Below are positions 43,548 through 54,031 of a DNA stretch of 64,000 bases, piece by piece. Source of the stretch: Thermotoga sp. Mc24 (GTDB taxonomy: Bacteria > Thermotogota > Thermotogae > Thermotogales > Thermotogaceae). The translations under genes were made by a program, and so were the position numbers. A model generated the notes under the pieces. The model made no database searches, was not told the origin of the DNA, and saw nothing but the letters and a program-made list of their open reading frames with translations. The stretch lies in assembly GCF_000784835.1 (NCBI RefSeq), contig NZ_JSFH01000011.1:62001-126000 (forward strand). Direction: 5' to 3'. Position 1 is the stretch's first letter, and every line of letters starts with the position of its first letter.

Positions 43548-43571
43548 CTGCTTTCTTGTTTTTATCTTCCG

Positions 43572-44219
43572 TTATGCCTTCCTGTAACAGAACCACCAGT
43601 CGTAACACTCGAAATCTTTCGATTCCAGCCTTTTTCTTGCTTCCTCAACGCTGCTTGCCGGCGGAACGATCACAGAATCGTTTATGAGTTCGTTGTCTGG
43701 CCAGTTGGCAGGAATGGCAACTCCTTTTTCATCGGACGTCTGAAGAGCTCTCACCGCTCTGAGAATCTCATCGATGTTTCTCCCAACCTCCTGCGGGTAA
43801 TAGATGATGGCCCTTATGATCCCGTTTGAATCGACTATGAAAACAGCTCTCACCGTGTTTGTTCCCTTGTTGGGATGAATCAATCCGAGCCTCTTGGAAA
43901 CTTCTCCTAAGTCATCTGCTATAACAGGAAATTCGATTTCGACTCCCAGTTTTTCCTTGATCCACTCGATCCACTTGATGTGTGAAAACACCTGGTCGAT
44001 GCTGAGACCTATGAGTTCCGTGTTGAGTTTTCTGAACTTATCGTACCTCTTCTGAAACGCAACGAACTCGGTAGTACACACCGGAGTAAAATCAGCCGGA
44101 TGACTGAAAAGAACGAACCACTTTCCGCTGAAGTCGTCCGGAAGAACCTTCTTTCCCTGAGTGGTCTTCACTTCCATCCTTGGAAACTTTTCACCTATGA
44201 GAGGAATCCTTCCTTCCAT
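43572..44219 (-). CDS. Peroxiredoxin, 1-Cys/archaeal Prx6 type
   Basis: 215 residues from ATG 44219 (GAGGAGG upstream); earlier in-frame codons lack a ribosome site. [11 protein letters not shown] (~42-51) holds the peroxidatic Cys with the conserved Pro/Thr. [17 protein letters not shown] and [15 protein letters not shown] are typical. The family's C-terminal extension ([20 protein letters not shown]) is present, and two more cysteines lie near the end in [11 protein letters not shown], as in archaeal Prx6 enzymes where they serve as resolving residues. It reduces H2O2 and organic peroxides in this strict anaerobe. It has its own terminator; its promoter should lie in the A/T-rich 44220-44340, where I could not fix the boxes. 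Confidence 0.93.
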   Translation of the reverse strand: MEGRIPLIGEKFPRMEVKTTQGKKVLPDDFSGKWFVLFSHPADFTPVCTTEFVAFQKRYDKFRKLNTELIGLSIDQVFSHIKWIEWIKEKLGVEIEFPVIADDLGEVSKRLGLIHPNKGTNTVRAVFIVDSNGIIRAIIYYPQEVGRNIDEILRAVRALQTSDEKGVAIPANWPDNELINDSVIVPPASSVEEARKRLESKDFECYDWWFCYRKA

Positions 44220-44351
44220 ACACAGCGCCTCCTCGTAAATTTTTAAAATTGTTCTAATTTGATATTCGCTCTCAATAATACACGCATTGTGTTTCGTGAA
44301 TTTTTCTGTTCTGTATCGATTTTGAATCATTAAAAATTGTGCACAGAGAAC

Positions 44352-44377
44352 AAAAAACAGGGAGATTCTCCCCCTGT
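44352..44377 (-). terminator. Intrinsic terminator of the Wzy-like gene
   Basis: Minus-strand ACAGGGGGA-GAA-TCTCCCTGT (44357-44377) with one G-T pair, followed by TTTTTTG. It lies three bases after the stop of the large membrane protein gene. Confidence 0.8.
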
Positions 44378-44379
44378 CC

Positions 44380-47300
44380 TTACAAACTTTCCTCTATCGA
44401 TTTCAGAAATTCTTCTGATTTCTTCAATCGTTCCAGCACTTGCTTTTTCGTTTCAAACTTCTCATCGTTCCAGAGGTCCACACCCCAGTCTTCCAGTATC
44501 ATCTTCCACTCCTCATCCGAAGCCACGCTGTAGGCTTTTTCCAAAGTGTTCAGGTAATTCTTCGCATCGTTCAGGATGAGCCTGTATTGTTCGAGGAATC
44601 TTATGTATCTTTCGAAAACAAGAACATCGCTGAGTTCGTACAAATCATTGTAGATCCTGGAGAGCACTTCGTTGATTCTGGAAGATTCAACATTTCTTTG
44701 CTTCATATAGCTTTCGAAGTTTTTCATCTTTTCCATGAGGAGTTCCATCCACGGATTCAACTTGTACGTGTATTTCTTCTCTGCTATGAATTTGTTCATC
44801 TCCTGAACGTTGATGGACAGCCAGTTCAGATTCTTGAAGCTTTCAAAAAGATCCTTGAAGAGTTCTTCAAATTGATTCGCGTATTCTTTTCCCAGATCAC
44901 TTCCGATGTATTCCTTCAGTCCCTTCAAAACACTTTCAAATGTCTTTTCTGCCCTACTTTCGTACAGCGATATAGATTCTTTTGCTTTTTTGTAACTCTC
45001 ATTGTAAATCTTCAGGACGTCTTCGGATGCGAACAAGGCCTCCTGACGATTGTTCGAAGAGGCGTATTCGAAAGGCATCGCGTGCAGAAAATCGAGAACA
45101 CCATCTGGAACTCCCCAGACACCTGCTTTGTTCATGCTTTCAACTGCCCAGATTTCTCTTTTAGCAAGGTAAAATAGAAACTCTCTGTTCTTTTGAACGG
45201 TGAGTGGTTGAGCTTCAGCAGCTTTTGTGGCGAAATATCTGTAGATATCCTGCCCCGCAACTGCTTTCCTTAGATCATAGTGTTTCCAGTCGGGAAATCT
45301 GTTCCACGCACCCGGAAGGATCTTCACTGTGAGCTTCGCGTAATTTGTGAAACTATCGAAATATTTTGATGTTAACTCAGCGAAGGCTTTCTGTGTCAAA
45401 TCGTCCTGGGCTTTCGAGAACAAAATCTTCATGATTTGGTGAAGCCCCACATACCTTGTTGCAAGTCCTCTGTATGTGTTCCTCTCGTTGAAAGACTTCA
45501 AAGAAGAAAGGTACAGAGAAACGGAATCAAGAAGGACCTGAGCGGTGATGAGATTGTCCACCCCCAGATCGTTAATCGTTGGAAGACTCGCGTTCTCAAG
45601 AAACGTTAGATCAGTCTTTTTCACATCCGGAAAGATCACCTTCTGGTAATCATCGAAGTTTTGTTCAAAAAACGCATTGTAATCCTCTTTTGTCTTCAGT
45701 GTCGCTTTTAATTCATTGATTCGGAACTCGCTCGCTGCAAGCGACGAGAGGTAGAAATAAGATCTTCCATACGTTTTGTTCACTTGAACGGATTTCAGGA
45801 AGTACTCTTTCGCTTTCCTGTAGAGTTCTATCTTTTGATTTGTTAGTTGATCCCTATAAGATGCTATCTGCTGAAGAGCGTTCTGCAATTTCTGCCTTTC
45901 TTTTTGAATGGTCTCGAGCCTTAATCTTTCTATCTCCAGGTTAGAAAGCTTCACCGGAAGGTTCTGACTTTCAACAAACTTTTTAAATTCGTCGGGTTTC
46001 AGGTAATTGTAACGCCCACTCAGAGAGCTCAGCTCTTCCATGGCTGTCTTTACCTGCTGTTCGTAGCTGTCCAGTTTGGCCATGTCTTCTTCCACTTTCC
46101 TTATAGAAAGATAGGCAGAATTTCCCCATTTGAAATAAACTTCAGAGATGAAATAGTTCCATTTCAAGTAAGCGGAAACGACACCAACCAGAAGAACGAT
46201 CGTTCCAAACACAGCGGCCTTCTTTCGTTCGATCTCCGCTTTCCTTCCGTCGTAGAAGTATCTACCAACCGCTGTGGAAGCGACAGTCATCACAAGAAAG
46301 CCATTTGGAAGGAGATGCGCTGGAAAGCTGAACGCGCTGTGCATCATGAACGTGATGAAAGAACTGGCAAGTGCCAGAAAGAGCAAAAGATCGTCCCGCA
46401 CCGTGATTCTTCGAATTATTTTGAAGAACAGTATCCCAAGTGACAGAGCGAGAAAGACGATGGAAACAAATCCGACTATTCCTGTTTCTCCAAGGACCTG
46501 AAGGTAATCGTTGTGCGTTCTCTTGAAATTGTTCCATCCGTACATAAAAATTGGGTGGTCTTCTATAACATCTCCCATGTAGTTTATCGTGAGAATCTGA
46601 TACGTTCCGATTCCGGTACCAAGAATCTTGTGTGTCCTCCACTGGTATATCGATGAGAACCAGGACAGAAGCCTTTCATGCCAGGAGCTCACCTCGGCAA
46701 CGGCCTGAATCCTTCCCGCGGGAGATACCATTCCGTAACCGTTCAGAGGAGAGGGAAGATTGTAGAGAACAACGAGGACGATCGAGGTGATCAGAACGAA
46801 AGTCGTGAGAGTTTTACTCATACTTAGAACTTCTCTGTCCGTTTCTTTCGAAACATTCTTCTTTCTGAAGATCATGTAGAACGCAGCGAAAATACAAAGG
46901 GAGATGATGTTCGCAACGTACAGCGTTCTCGTCTGAGATACCAGTATTCCCGAAACCATGAGAAGTGCAGAAACTGAGGCTATCACCTTGATCACGGACG
47001 CTTCTTTTCTTCTGAAATCGGCTGACGCTATAAGGTAAATAGCGAGCGGAAGGTTCAGAGAGAGAAAGTTCGAGACGAAGTTCACGTTTCCTATTGTCGC
47101 TTTTACAGTTGCCCTCGAAAAGGGACTCCCCACACTTCCAAGAAAAACATCGACACCGCCGTAGAAGTTCAAAAGCGCATCGAAAGCTATGAATCCTGCA
47201 AGAGTCGCACTGACCGTGAGAAATCTTTTTATTCTTTCTTTTGTGACGAAGAAGTTCGAGATGAAGATCGATGTGAAGAACATGAGAAGAACGTAGATCG

Positions 47301-47577
47301 CTATGTCAAAAGAATACCTGAAATAGACAGGATTATCGCGATAGACGTTTATCGTAGATAGAAGAGCGGAAATAGCGAAGGCAAAGAAGGCAACATGGGC
47401 CGTGTTGAATCTGATTTCCAGTTTCTCTTTCCTGAGAATTTTCATCAGGATCATGAGGAACATAACGCTCAGAAACACCGTGATCAGAGCATACTTTGGA
47501 ACGCTGAACTCGTACGTGAGTTTCCTGGACGAGAAAAGGGCAACGACAATGTACATGATGTAAAACAGAATCTCCAT
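44380..47577 (-). CDS. Large membrane protein: O-antigen ligase/polymerase-like (Wzy/WaaL) with long helical C-terminus
   Basis: 1065 residues from ATG 47577, with GGGAGGG upstream. Residues ~1-475 contain 11-13 membrane segments and an outside loop with [28 protein letters not shown] and [20 protein letters not shown] (both in part). The HNDYLQxxxExGixG motif is diagnostic of the Wzy_C/O-antigen ligase superfamily. Residues ~490-1065 are almost all helix, rich in Lys, Glu, Tyr and Leu ([40 protein letters not shown]). They may form TPR-like or coiled-coil repeats and lie outside the membrane. The wecA-like gene is directly upstream, so it may polymerise or transfer a lipid-linked surface glycan. 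The long tail is unusual. Confidence 0.8.
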   Translation of the reverse strand: MEILFYIMYIVVALFSSRKLTYEFSVPKYALITVFLSVMFLMILMKILRKEKLEIRFNTAHVAFFAFAISALLSTINVYRDNPVYFRYSFDIAIYVLLMFFTSIFISNFFVTKERIKRFLTVSATLAGFIAFDALLNFYGGVDVFLGSVGSPFSRATVKATIGNVNFVSNFLSLNLPLAIYLIASADFRRKEASVIKVIASVSALLMVSGILVSQTRTLYVANIISLCIFAAFYMIFRKKNVSKETDREVLSMSKTLTTFVLITSIVLVVLYNLPSPLNGYGMVSPAGRIQAVAEVSSWHERLLSWFSSIYQWRTHKILGTGIGTYQILTINYMGDVIEDHPIFMYGWNNFKRTHNDYLQVLGETGIVGFVSIVFLALSLGILFFKIIRRITVRDDLLLFLALASSFITFMMHSAFSFPAHLLPNGFLVMTVASTAVGRYFYDGRKAEIERKKAAVFGTIVLLVGVVSAYLKWNYFISEVYFKWGNSAYLSIRKVEEDMAKLDSYEQQVKTAMEELSSLSGRYNYLKPDEFKKFVESQNLPVKLSNLEIERLRLETIQKERQKLQNALQQIASYRDQLTNQKIELYRKAKEYFLKSVQVNKTYGRSYFYLSSLAASEFRINELKATLKTKEDYNAFFEQNFDDYQKVIFPDVKKTDLTFLENASLPTINDLGVDNLITAQVLLDSVSLYLSSLKSFNERNTYRGLATRYVGLHQIMKILFSKAQDDLTQKAFAELTSKYFDSFTNYAKLTVKILPGAWNRFPDWKHYDLRKAVAGQDIYRYFATKAAEAQPLTVQKNREFLFYLAKREIWAVESMNKAGVWGVPDGVLDFLHAMPFEYASSNNRQEALFASEDVLKIYNESYKKAKESISLYESRAEKTFESVLKGLKEYIGSDLGKEYANQFEELFKDLFESFKNLNWLSINVQEMNKFIAEKKYTYKLNPWMELLMEKMKNFESYMKQRNVESSRINEVLSRIYNDLYELSDVLVFERYIRFLEQYRLILNDAKNYLNTLEKAYSVASDEEWKMILEDWGVDLWNDEKFETKKQVLERLKKSEEFLKSIEESL

Positions 47578-47593
47578 AAGTTTTCCCTCCCGC

Positions 47594-48517
47594 TCAATCG
47601 TAATGAAGAAGCCCGAGGCTTTTGATAAGAACAAAAGAAAATACACCGGCTAAAACAAGCGTCACCACACTCATCACAATATTTTCCAGAGCTCCAAAGC
47701 TGAATCCACAGAAAACAGCGTGCGTTACGATCATGACGAGGAGCGCTCTTTTCACTCCGAATCTTCGAGAGAGCTTGTCGTACATATGGTCTCTGTCTCC
47801 ACTGAAGATCGATTTTTTGTTCCTGTACCTTCTCAGAACACTTGCCAGAAAATCCAGAAAGAAGATCCAGAGAGGAAAAACCATCGAGAGAAATGTATCG
47901 AAAGAGGCAAATCGATTCTGGGAAAGAACGATCGTGGATAGCAAAACAGCCATCAGATAGCTCCCCGCATCGCCCATGAAGATCCTCGCGGGTGGAAAAT
48001 TGAAAACAAGATAGCCAAGAGAAGCGCCGAGAAAGGAGAGAGAGAGGTTTTCGAAGAACACGCCTCTCACCAGAAAGAAATAGGAAAGTGATGACAGGGC
48101 CACAAGACTTCCACAGAGCCCATCCATACCGTCCATCATGTTCACGGAATTTATGAGAACAACAACGAAGAACAACCAAAAAGCGGAAGCCAGTAAATTC
48201 TCAAAACCGATGAATCGCCACATGAGCAGAAGCGATATGCCGAATTCTGCGATCAACCTTAAAAAAGGAGAAATAGAGAACAGATCATCCATCAATCCCA
48301 GAGCAAGAGCGAACGATGCCGAAAGTAGAACCACCGTGTCGTTCCACAAGAATGGAAGGACCCCTACAAATATTCCCAGTCCACCCAGGTAAGGTGTTTC
48401 TCTCCCGTGAGGCTTCAGCACACCGTTTGGCCTGTCCACAATGTTCAGCTTCTTTGCCACTCTTCCGAAGAACCAGACACCGAACAAACTCAAAAGAAAA
48501 CTCAAAAGAAAAGCCAT
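47594..48517 (-). CDS. WecA/TagO/MraY-family undecaprenyl-phosphate sugar-1-phosphate transferase
   Basis: 307 residues with ten or eleven membrane segments. RPNGVLKPHGRETPYLGGLGIF, GLMDDLFSISPFLRLIAEF (DDxx motif, ~76), NSVNMMDGMDGLCGSLVAL (NxxNxxDGxDGL, ~124) and FMGDAGSYLMAVLLS (GDxGS), then SGDRDHMYDKLSRRFG (the HxxH-like loop of WecA/TagO: here DHMYDKL). It couples UDP-GlcNAc or a related nucleotide sugar to undecaprenyl phosphate, the first step of a surface polymer. The GlcNAc-type branch is favoured over MraY by the DHMYDKL loop. The downstream Wzy-like gene starts 16 bases later. Confidence 0.92.
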   Translation of the reverse strand: MAFLLSFLLSLFGVWFFGRVAKKLNIVDRPNGVLKPHGRETPYLGGLGIFVGVLPFLWNDTVVLLSASFALALGLMDDLFSISPFLRLIAEFGISLLLMWRFIGFENLLASAFWLFFVVVLINSVNMMDGMDGLCGSLVALSSLSYFFLVRGVFFENLSLSFLGASLGYLVFNFPPARIFMGDAGSYLMAVLLSTIVLSQNRFASFDTFLSMVFPLWIFFLDFLASVLRRYRNKKSIFSGDRDHMYDKLSRRFGVKRALLVMIVTHAVFCGFSFGALENIVMSVVTLVLAGVFSFVLIKSLGLLHYD

Positions 48518-48521
48518 TCCT

Positions 48522-49223
48522 TCACCTCGATTTCACGGTAACGAGTCTTTTCCCATCGACGACGAGGTACTCAAAATCGAACTTTTTGAGTTCCTTCATG
48601 ACCTCTTCTATTCCTCGACCTATATGTTGTGATTCGTGTGCATCCGAACCGATTGTTACGATCCTCCCTCCAAGGTCGTAGTACATCTCCACTATCCAAT
48701 AGTCCGGGTTGGGTTTTCCGTGCTTGAAAAGACCAGCGGTGTTGATTTCGAGGGCTTTTTCGTTTTTCACGAGGAATATCAAGATCTTTTCTATCAAATC
48801 TCTGTTCGCTTTGAAATCTGCCTTCACGTATCTTGCCGGATAGTCCAGATGCGCAAGCGTGTGGAATTTCACCCTTTCCATCACAAAGAGTGTTCGCTCC
48901 AGATAGTCCCTCGCAAGCTCATCTGGTGGAAAGTTCTCATCGTACCGATGTATCCCAAGGAGAAGGTAGTCAAAACCTTCGGGAAAAACCGCCTCTCCCA
49001 CACCATCCCAGCTGATTTCCGCTCCCTTCGAAAGATCATATTTCTCCATGGTGAGAAAGTACTCCTCCACGTTGAAATTGTGAACGAATTCTCCGTTTTC
49101 GTACTCGTAGTGATCCGTGATACAGAAATGTTCGATACCGAGCTTCTGCACTTGGGAGATTATGTCGTCTATTTCCGCCTTTCCATCGTAGGAGAACGTG
49201 GAGTGAAGATGCATGTCTATCAT
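48522..49223 (-). CDS. PHP-domain phosphoesterase (HisK-type histidinol phosphatase-like)
   Basis: 233 residues forming one PHP domain. [18 protein letters not shown] (metal His-x-His and Asp), FCITDHYEYENGE, FDYLLLGIHRYDENFP, HTLAHLDYPARYVKADF, LEINTAGLFKHGKPNPD and IGSDAHESQHIG all match the histidinol-phosphate phosphatase/PolX-type metal centre. No his gene is adjacent, so either histidine synthesis or another phosphoester substrate (for instance in glycan synthesis, given its neighbours) is possible. ATG 49223 overlaps the pyrG stop as ATGA; wecA-like starts 4 bases after its end. Confidence 0.87.
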   Translation of the reverse strand: MIDMHLHSTFSYDGKAEIDDIISQVQKLGIEHFCITDHYEYENGEFVHNFNVEEYFLTMEKYDLSKGAEISWDGVGEAVFPEGFDYLLLGIHRYDENFPPDELARDYLERTLFVMERVKFHTLAHLDYPARYVKADFKANRDLIEKILIFLVKNEKALEINTAGLFKHGKPNPDYWIVEMYYDLGGRIVTIGSDAHESQHIGRGIEEVMKELKKFDFEYLVVDGKRLVTVKSR

Positions 49224-50794
49224 TGCGATCCCTCCAGGATTTTTCTCAAATATACAAATATCGGGTGCGGTGCCCCTACTTTGCTCTTGTACTCAGGATG
49301 GAACTGAACGCCAACAAAGAAAGGATGATCTTCAAGCTCAACGGCCTCTATGAAGTCGGATTTTGCAGACACGACAAGCTTGTACCCTTCTTCTCCCGGT
49401 TTTTTGAACAGCTCCGGAAATGCCTCTTCGTTGGCCTCGTATCTGTGCCTGTGCCTTTCAGAAACTTCTTCAACTCCACCGTAAACTTCGTAGAGTTTCG
49501 TTTTTGGGAAAATTTTCACCTTCTGAGCTCCAAGCCTCATCGTACCACCGAGCTTCAATATTCTCTTCTGCTCTTCCATGAGATCCACAACAGGATAAGG
49601 GGTGTTCGGATCGAACTCAGTGGAATTGGCTTCTTTGTAGCCGAAAACGTTGCGTGCGAACTCTATGACCATGAGCTGCATACCGAGGCATATTCCAAGT
49701 ATGGGTTTCTTGTTCTCACGTGCGTACTTTATGGCTTTTATCTTGCCTTCCACACCCCTTCTTCCGAATCCACCAGGTATGATGAGAGCGTCGTATTCGT
49801 CGAGCATTTTCTTTACTTCTTCATCGTTCATCTCTTCGAGCATTTGACTGTCCACCACGGTGGGTTTTTCTATTCCAGTCAGAAAGATCGACTCTATGAT
49901 GCTCTTGTACGCGTCGTCCGTTCCCAGATATTTTCCAACGAGTGCTATCCTGTAGGGTTTAAAAGCTTTGGGATAGGACCAGTTGAACGTGGATTTTTTC
50001 AATTCAACGTTCAACTTGAAAGCGATCTTTTCGTGTAAACCCATGTCCCTCAATATTTCAGGAACTTCATACACGTTTTTCGTGTCGGGCAGGTTTATCA
50101 CAAAATCGCGTGGAACACCGGAGAAAAGGGCCACCTTGTTCATACTGGGGACATCGAGAGGAAACTCGCTTCTCACGATGACCATATCCGGTGTGATCCC
50201 TATTCTTCTCAAAAGCTGAACAGACTGTTGAGTGGGTTTCGTCTTGAACTCGTTGGTTGTTCGAAGGTAAGGAACGTACGTGACGTGGGCGAAAAGAAAG
50301 TTTTCCTTTCCTTCTTCCATCTGGAGTTCTCTCACGGCTTCCAGGAAGACTTCCCCTTCGATGTCTCCGACAGTGCCTCCTATCTCGACCACGAGAAGTT
50401 CCGCCTCGAGTGTCCTTATTCTGTCCTTTATCTCCTCGGTGAGATGCGGGACAATCTGGACAGTGTTTCCAAGATATCTTCCTTGTCTTTCCTTTTCTAT
50501 GACGCGAAGGTACACCTGTCCTGCCGTCATGTTGTTCTGCCTCGTCATATCTCTTCCGAGGAATCTCTCGTAGTGACCGAGGTCCAGATCTGCCTCGTAA
50601 CCATCTTCGGTGACGAAGACCTCTCCGTGCTGGTTGGGATTCATGGTACCAGCGTCCACGTTGAGATAGGGATCGATTTTCAGTACGTTCACATCGACAC
50701 CGTGTTCTTTCATCAACCTCGCCAAAGAAGCCGAGAATATTCCCTTTCCAATACCGCTGAGGACTCCTCCCGTCACAATCACGTACTTTTTCAT
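49220..50794 (-). CDS. pyrG: CTP synthase
   Basis: 524 residues, slightly short of the ~535-545 typical of the family. N-terminal synthetase domain: [54 protein letters not shown], and ATPase contacts. C-terminal glutaminase: [18 protein letters not shown] with the nucleophile Cys (~375), and [12 protein letters not shown] with the catalytic His/Glu. It makes CTP from UTP, ATP and glutamine. The family's conserved RHRHRYE is present as [19 protein letters not shown] precedes ATG 50794. It is divergent from the fab operon. Confidence 0.97.
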   Translation of the reverse strand: MKKYVIVTGGVLSGIGKGIFSASLARLMKEHGVDVNVLKIDPYLNVDAGTMNPNQHGEVFVTEDGYEADLDLGHYERFLGRDMTRQNNMTAGQVYLRVIEKERQGRYLGNTVQIVPHLTEEIKDRIRTLEAELLVVEIGGTVGDIEGEVFLEAVRELQMEEGKENFLFAHVTYVPYLRTTNEFKTKPTQQSVQLLRRIGITPDMVIVRSEFPLDVPSMNKVALFSGVPRDFVINLPDTKNVYEVPEILRDMGLHEKIAFKLNVELKKSTFNWSYPKAFKPYRIALVGKYLGTDDAYKSIIESIFLTGIEKPTVVDSQMLEEMNDEEVKKMLDEYDALIIPGGFGRRGVEGKIKAIKYARENKKPILGICLGMQLMVIEFARNVFGYKEANSTEFDPNTPYPVVDLMEEQKRILKLGGTMRLGAQKVKIFPKTKLYEVYGGVEEVSERHRHRYEANEEAFPELFKKPGEEGYKLVVSAKSDFIEAVELEDHPFFVGVQFHPEYKSKVGAPHPIFVYLRKILEGSQ

Positions 50795-50873
50795 CCTATT
50801 CCCTCCTTCTTCTCAATATGTTATCACTTGGAGAGTAAATTTCTCATTTCCTTAACATGAGAGAACACCGGGA

Positions 50874-50903
50874 TTGTAAGCAAATATGGAATTATGGTAT
50901 AAT
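50874..50903 (+). promoter_or_regulatory. Promoter of the fab operon
   Basis: TTGTAA (50874-50879), 18-base spacer, TATAAT (50898-50903). This perfect -10 lies 32 bases ahead of the fabF start. The remaining 50795-50870 must hold the divergent pyrG promoter, whose boxes I could not settle. Confidence 0.65.
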
Positions 50904-50935
50904 CATGCCAGATTTTTTTGTCAGGAGGTGGTATT

Positions 50936-52174
50936 TTGAGGCGAGTGGTTATCACGGGTATGGGAATCGTGAGTCCCTTTGGTGTTGGAAAAGAGAAAAA
51001 TTTAGAAGGACTTAGAGAAACTAAAGTAACGATAGATCGGATATCTTCTTTTGACGCTTCTAATCTTCCAGTCCAGATCGCAGCAGAGGTGAGGGATTTC
51101 AAACCAGAAGAGTACATAAATCCGAAATTAGTCAAAAGAACAGACCGTTTCGTTCATTTCGCATTGGCCAGCACGAAAGAAGCTGTGGAAGACGCCAGTA
51201 TAAATTTCGAGCCGTACGCCGACAGGACGGCCACCATCATAGGATCGGGCATGGGAGGATTTTTGACGCTCGACAATGAGAACAACAAATTCCTGAGTCA
51301 GGGTCCGGGCAGGGTCAGTCCGTTCCTGATTCCGATGATCCTCATCGACATGGCTTCCGGTGTTGTTGCAATGGAATACGGACTGAGAGGACCGAACTTC
51401 TCTTCTGTGAGCGCTTGCGCTTCTTCCCTCCACGCAGTGGCTCTCGGCGCTCTCCTCATAAGACACGGATACGCGGATGTGGCTGTCGTCGGTGGAACAG
51501 AAGCAACAATTGCTCCGCTTCCTATCACTGGGTTCGCCAACATGAGAGCGCTTTCAAAGAGGAACGACGATCCAAAACGTGCTTCCCGACCATTCGATAA
51601 GGACAGAGACGGCTTTGTGATGGGTGAAGGCGGTGCGGTTCTCATACTCGAAGCCGAGGAAGTGGCAAAATCGAGAGGAGCTAAAATTCTCGCGGAGATC
51701 AAAGGAGTGGGTATGACGGACGACGCGTACCACTTCAGCGCTCCAGATCCAGAGGGCAGAGGGGCGGCAGAGGCCATGAAACTCGCCCTGAAGGAATCCG
51801 GTCTGGCTGTCGAAGATATCGACTATGTGAGCTGTCACGCCACGAGCACACCAGCAGGTGACGAAGCGGAACTCAAAGCGATAAAGAGAGTACTCGGTGA
51901 ACACGTGCGAAACGTCGCCATAAATTCCTCGAAAGCCCTGATAGGACATCTCCTTGGCGCCGCCGGTGCTTCTGAACTCGTTCTTGCCATCCTTCAAATG
52001 CAAAACTCTTTCGTCCATGGCATGCCGAACCTTGACAACCCGATCGATGAAGCGAAAGGGACCGGGCTTGTTGGTAAAGAGCCAGTTCAAATGGAGATCA
52101 AAAACTTCATAAAGAACTCCTTCGGTTTCGGTGGGCACAACGTGTCCATCGTGGTGGGGAGGTATGAACCATGA
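50936..52174 (+). CDS. fabF: 3-oxoacyl-ACP synthase II (FabF)
   Basis: 412 residues from TTG 50936, placed 7 bases after AGGAGG; the frame to 50918 would translate the ribosome site. Start VVITGMGIVSPFGVG is typical KAS. SVSACASSLHAVALGALLI holds the nucleophile Cys (~161) and CHATSTPAGDEAE and ALIGHLLGAAGASEL the two catalytic His; FNSFGFGGHN-like NSFGFGGHNVSIV ends the fold. It extends acyl-ACP with malonyl-ACP during fatty acid synthesis and is first of a five-gene operon. Each following gene overlaps the previous one by 4-7 bases. Confidence 0.96.
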   Translation: MRRVVITGMGIVSPFGVGKEKNLEGLRETKVTIDRISSFDASNLPVQIAAEVRDFKPEEYINPKLVKRTDRFVHFALASTKEAVEDASINFEPYADRTATIIGSGMGGFLTLDNENNKFLSQGPGRVSPFLIPMILIDMASGVVAMEYGLRGPNFSSVSACASSLHAVALGALLIRHGYADVAVVGGTEATIAPLPITGFANMRALSKRNDDPKRASRPFDKDRDGFVMGEGGAVLILEAEEVAKSRGAKILAEIKGVGMTDDAYHFSAPDPEGRGAAEAMKLALKESGLAVEDIDYVSCHATSTPAGDEAELKAIKRVLGEHVRNVAINSSKALIGHLLGAAGASELVLAILQMQNSFVHGMPNLDNPIDEAKGTGLVGKEPVQMEIKNFIKNSFGFGGHNVSIVVGRYEP

Positions 52175-52584
52175 ACATAGATTACGTGAAGTCTATTCTT
52201 CCACACAGGTATCCATTTCTCCTCGTTGACGGTGTGATAGAAGAGTCGGAGGACAGGATCGTCGCCTTTAAGAACATCAGCATCTCCGATCCCGTCTTCC
52301 AGGGGCATTTTCCGGAGTATCCGATATACCCGGGTGTTCTCATCGTAGAGGGCCTCGCACAGACCGCTGGAATCCTTCTTTTGAAGAGTGTGGAAGGAAT
52401 CCCCCTGTTTCTTGGAATAGACGAAGCGCGTTTCAAGAAAGAGGTACGTCCGGGTGACAGGCTGATCTACGAGGTGAGAAAGCTCAGTGAAAAACTTGGC
52501 ACGGTTCAGGTGGAAGGAGTTGCAAAGGTCGATGACAAAATCGTGGCGAAAGCCAGGCTTTTGCTGGGGGTGAAAAAGAAATGA
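52171..52584 (+). CDS. fabZ: 3-hydroxyacyl-ACP dehydratase (FabZ)
   Basis: 137 residues with a hot-dog fold. ILPHRYPFLLVDGVIE, then FQGHFPEYPIYPGVLIVEGLAQTAG with the catalytic His (~49) and Glu (~63) and the conserved GHFP...PG pattern. FKKEVRPGDRLIYEV follows. It removes water from 3-hydroxyacyl-ACP to give trans-2-enoyl-ACP. Its ATG overlaps the fabF stop as ATGA, and its stop overlaps fabK similarly, so all three enzymes of the cycle are translationally linked. Confidence 0.96.
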   Translation: MNIDYVKSILPHRYPFLLVDGVIEESEDRIVAFKNISISDPVFQGHFPEYPIYPGVLIVEGLAQTAGILLLKSVEGIPLFLGIDEARFKKEVRPGDRLIYEVRKLSEKLGTVQVEGVAKVDDKIVAKARLLLGVKKK

Positions 52585-53525
52585 TCGTGAAAACAAGAGT
52601 GACAGAACTTCTGGGAATAGAGCATCCAATCCTCATGGGTGGAATGGCTTGGGCGGGAACTCCCACCCTCGCAGCAGCGGTATCGGAAGCGGGGGGGCTT
52701 GGGATCATCGGATCCGGCGCCATGAAACCGGACGACCTGAGAAAAGCGATCTCCGAACTCAGACAGAAGACGAACAAACCCTTCGGTGTGAACATAATCC
52801 TTGTGTCTCCGTGGGTAGACGATCTCGTCAAGGCGTGTATAGAGGAGAAAGTACCTGTCGTCACGTTCGGTGCAGGAAATCCAACGAAGTACATAAGGGA
52901 ACTCAAGGAAAACGGAGCAAAGGTGATACCAGTCGTCGCTTCCGACTCTCTAGCAAAGATGGTGGAAAGAGCAGGAGCGGACGCGGTGATAGCAGAAGGG
53001 ATGGAGTCAGGTGGACACATAGGTGAAGTCACAACCTTCGTTCTCGTCAACAAAGTCTCCAGGAGTGTAAACATCCCCGTGATCGCAGCTGGAGGCATCG
53101 CCGATGGAAGAGGTATGGCAGCTGCCTTTGCACTCGGAGCGGAAGCCATTCAGATGGGAACCAGGTTCGTGGCGAGTGTAGAAAGCGACGTGCACCCGGT
53201 TTACAAAGAAAAGATCGTCAAGGCCTCCATAAGGGACACCGTTGTGACAGGAGCCAAACTTGGACACCCCGCACGCGTTCTCAGAACTCCCTTTTCGAGG
53301 AAGATCCAGGAGATGGAGTTTGAAAACCCCATGCAGGCTGAAGAAATGCTGGTGGGAAGCCTCAGAAGGGCGGTTGTTGAGGGAGATCTGGAGAGAGGAT
53401 CCTTCATGGTAGGACAGAGCGCCGGCTTGATCGACGAAATAAAACCGGTGAAGCAGATCATAGAAGATATCCTGAAGGAGTTCAAAGAAACGGTGGAGAA
53501 GCTGGGGGGGTACATCAAATGGTGA
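52581..53525 (+). CDS. fabK: FMN-dependent enoyl-ACP reductase II (FabK)
   Basis: 314 residues, TIM-barrel flavoprotein of the nitronate monooxygenase/FabK family. EHPILMGGMAWAGTPTLAAAVSEAGGLGIIGSG (in parts) at the start, VVTFGAGNP, KVIPVVASDSLAKMVERAGADAVIAEGMESGGHIGE (in parts) with the FabK His, and PVIAAGGIADGRGMAAAFALGAEAIQMGTRFVAS (in parts), an FMN phosphate site. It reduces enoyl-ACP with NAD(P)H in place of FabI. Its location in the fab operon supports FabK over nitronate monooxygenase. Confidence 0.95.
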   Translation: MIVKTRVTELLGIEHPILMGGMAWAGTPTLAAAVSEAGGLGIIGSGAMKPDDLRKAISELRQKTNKPFGVNIILVSPWVDDLVKACIEEKVPVVTFGAGNPTKYIRELKENGAKVIPVVASDSLAKMVERAGADAVIAEGMESGGHIGEVTTFVLVNKVSRSVNIPVIAAGGIADGRGMAAAFALGAEAIQMGTRFVASVESDVHPVYKEKIVKASIRDTVVTGAKLGHPARVLRTPFSRKIQEMEFENPMQAEEMLVGSLRRAVVEGDLERGSFMVGQSAGLIDEIKPVKQIIEDILKEFKETVEKLGGYIKW

Positions 53526-54031
53526 GACAACTCATAAAGGCAGGGATTTTCACGGCTCTTATCGTGGTAGGGGCGTGGATCTCGATCCCTCTGGGGCCTG
53601 TTCCTTTTACCCTTCAGGTGTTTTTCATCTTTCTTTCAGCGTACGTTCTGGGAAAGAAATATGGAACTCTTTCAGTTGCAACGTATGTTCTGCTTGGAGC
53701 TATAGGACTTCCTGTTTTTGCAAATTTCAAAGGTGGTGCGCAGGTCCTTGTGGGGCCGACTGGTGGGTATCTCTTTGGATTCATACTCGGAGCGTTTGTG
53801 ATAGGACTTCTGGCTGAAAGGAAAGAAAGTTTCGCCTGGTATCTCGTTTCCGGGATAGCAGGACTCGGCATCATCTATGCGTTCGGCGTCTTTGTATTGA
53901 ACTTCTACGTTCACGACATCAGGAAAGCAATTTCCGTGGGATTCGTTCCCTTTATCTGGTTTGATCTGATAAAACTGGTCGTTGCCGCTCTGATAGCGCT
54001 GAGACTCAGAAAAATGGGGGTGAAACGGTGA
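53519..54031 (+). CDS. bioY: BioY, biotin ECF transporter substrate-binding protein
   Basis: 170 residues with six membrane helices. ARG-type BioY motifs: WISIPLGPVPFTLQVFFIFLSAYVLGKKYG (in parts), YVLLGAIGLPVFANFKGGAQVLVGPTGGYLFGFILGAFVIG (in parts). GxxGGYLxGF is highly diagnostic. BioY captures biotin, alone or with EcfA/T energising proteins. No EcfA/T genes are here, so it would use shared ones. Biotin is needed for acetyl-CoA carboxylase, which makes malonyl units for the surrounding fab genes. Start ATG 53519 overlaps fabK by 7 bases and its end overlaps fabD by 4. Confidence 0.94.
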   Translation: MVRQLIKAGIFTALIVVGAWISIPLGPVPFTLQVFFIFLSAYVLGKKYGTLSVATYVLLGAIGLPVFANFKGGAQVLVGPTGGYLFGFILGAFVIGLLAERKESFAWYLVSGIAGLGIIYAFGVFVLNFYVHDIRKAISVGFVPFIWFDLIKLVVAALIALRLRKMGVKR

